DNA of 64,000 nt, taken from the NCBI RefSeq assembly GCF_008831285.2, contig NC_045147.1, positions 20,340,581 to 20,404,580 of the forward strand. Reading direction: 5' to 3'. Shown one piece after another: positions 62,171 through 64,000 of this stretch (position 1 is the stretch's first letter; every line of letters starts with the position of its first letter). The notes under the pieces are model-generated. The model saw only the letters and a program-made list of their open reading frames with translations, searched no databases and had not been told where the DNA came from. This DNA comes from Nymphaea colorata. Lineage: Eukaryota > Streptophyta > Magnoliopsida > Nymphaeales > Nymphaeaceae. Made by a program: the position numbers and the translations under genes.

Positions 62171-63711
62171 AGAGAGAGAGAGAGAGAAGAACGGTCACAT
62201 ACAGGGTTGGAAAACGGCAGGTAGAGGGCCCTGAGTCCTCCGACGAAGGACGTCGACTTTCCCCGTGAGAGACGTCGGGTCCGGTGGGTTCCACAAAACC
62301 GTGCCTCCTTCTCCCACTAAAACTTATTCCAATTTCATGAATATGTACTACATTTCATATATAAGAGCCGTAATTTTTACAACAGAAATGTATATTTTAC
62401 AAAGATTTGACTCAGAAGTAAACGTATAGAAAAAGAAGACCACCGGAGAATTGACTGCTGCATCCTTTGATTTGCTTTGATCTGTAGTCGCGAATTGGAA
62501 GGCATGAACACCGGAAAAGAGTTCACGTGTGGGGCCTCTCTCTCTCTCTCTCTCTTCATTTTTCAAGTTCTCCCCTTCGTTTTCTTGGTTGGCGATTTGT
62601 CCGCGTCCCCTCCGCGGGGTGGGCGTCGGCCACCGACCCGAGGTTACGAGTTACTTCCCTTTGGAGTTGGATCCCGACGGGATCCGGAATTTCCTCCTCC
62701 TCACCGCCTCCTCCGCCGGCTTGGATCTAACCGTCTCGGATCCTGCAGAGTTGCATGCTTCCCAAGGCCCAAAATGTACGCCCACTTGGCACAGATGTAA
62801 TGAGACGTTAACTGGTACCGATGCTGGGGGCTTTCCACATTCAGATACCAAGTTCATGGATCCCTAATCCAACTAGAATCATCAGACCCGTTCTCCGAAT
62901 ATTGAGTTGATTTCGGGTCAATGGCAATAGAGCAGAGTTGGAAATCAATCCTGGAGGGCCTTTTTTTTTGTCCTTCTCATAAAGAAACCGGGGGCTCTTT
63001 TTGTCTTTGGCATGGCCAAGCTTACGTTTCAATGCATTGCATTGGCAATTATAGATACTAAATGACACCTCACATGTCATTATGCTCAGATTTACAATAA
63101 AATGGAATGCGTTCCAGAAGATTTTCAGTCTCACGATCTTTCCAAACCGGGCAAATTAATAACTTCTTAATTACTGCATATCATTTTATGATACTTGGAT
63201 CACTAATTGAGTGATAGAACACAGAAGAAATACCGTATAATTTCGCCTTCGGTGTATGATCTTTTTCAGTTGAATAACACAACACACATGAGGTTCAACC
63301 CATTCTGCATCTTTTCTTTTTTTCTGTTGAGGATCATGATTACTTTAAGACATTGATAGAAGCAAGGAAGATATCTTATCAACTAAAATGTAGTGCATCT
63401 ACCATTTACAATTCAATCAGCACTGAGTCGTCGTCTATCCAGCCACATAAACTAGCAGGCACTGCGATGTAATTGGTGGAAAGGAAATTTTATGAAAACC
63501 TAATAGGGTTTGGTAACGAGGAAAAAGGGCCTAAGCCTAACTAATATTCTGCTGGATACCCATAAAATCAAATTATATATATGGACGGTTGATGAAATTT
63601 TTGTAGTTCACCCACCGTCGACCTTACTTTCAACTAAGATCCACCAACTTTCCAACGCAAAAATTATACAAACATCTTTCCTTATTACAAAATTTAGGGA
63701 TTGACATTTGG

Positions 63712-63757
<46 letters not shown>

Positions 63758-64000
63758 GATGTTTAGGTTGTTTATTTGATGCAATCCTAACCAACAGTTT
63801 TGTTAGATGAGTCAAATAGTTTAATAAAACTGGTTTAAGATCATCTTTCTGAATCGACTTTACGATCTGTTGCCGTATATTGACAACATTAATGGTTCTG
63901 TGAATTAAGGTCCCATTGAAATGCAAGCTATAAAATGTAAAGAGCCGGTATGGAAATGGGACCCGACTCTTTAATTAGAATTCAGAATGCTGGAGCGTCG
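62171..64000. other. No gene recognised; microsatellites
   Basis: Short (GA)n and (CT)n runs lie at about 62169-62187 and 62537-62555. The moderately GC-rich stretch 62570-62800 is open in several frames, but none resembles a known protein. A long (TA)n microsatellite occupies 63713-63756. The end of the window is AT-rich and unassigned. Confidence 0.45.

Overview
The window is nuclear DNA from a flowering plant. Genes carry GT-AG introns, the gene families are plant ones (a BADC subunit of plastid acetyl-CoA carboxylase, an intronless EXO70, a FkbM-type methyltransferase, a plant aldo-keto reductase), there is a plant hAT transposon with a BED/DUF659 transposase, and intergenic DNA is AT-rich with TA, TG and GA microsatellites. 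I cannot place the species.

Layout. 1-6.2 kb: gene debris and duplicated sequence, including one exon of a glucosamine-fructose-6-phosphate aminotransferase, a truncated EXO70 copy with its 3' flank, a candidate MITE and one kelch-like exon. 6.2-35.2 kb: one large satellite array. Its monomer is about 303 bp. In the core (10.6-33.5 kb) nine diverged monomers form a higher-order repeat (HOR) of about 2,727 bp, present about 8.5 times in one orientation. Diverged monomers without HOR order flank the core. A 3.4-kb hAT element lies in the left edge and a 784-bp deletion derivative of the same family, inverted, lies in the right edge. Both have perfect 8-bp target duplications, in almost the same spot of the monomer.

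36-41.3 kb: minus-strand gene fragments, namely internal exons resembling nucleoporin NUP214 and a broken kinesin-7-like motor. 44.1-45.8 kb: an intact intronless EXO70. Its 3' part and flank are the source or sister of the partial copy at 1.76-3.9 kb. The EXO70-side copy carries a 585-bp GC-rich Mutator-like insertion that the other copy lacks. 48.5-52.9 kb: a nine-exon BADC gene (minus), which I could splice completely into 263 codons. 55.6-57.1 kb: an aldo-keto reductase (minus) that has all four catalytic residues but lacks the segment around the family SPLGS motif, so it is probably broken. 59.7-61.3 kb: an intact single-exon 524-residue membrane-anchored FkbM-type methyltransferase (minus). 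The remainder is unassigned AT-rich DNA.

The genes do not form a pathway or cluster. The main novelty is the HOR satellite with its boundary transposons and the record of unequal exchange inside it.
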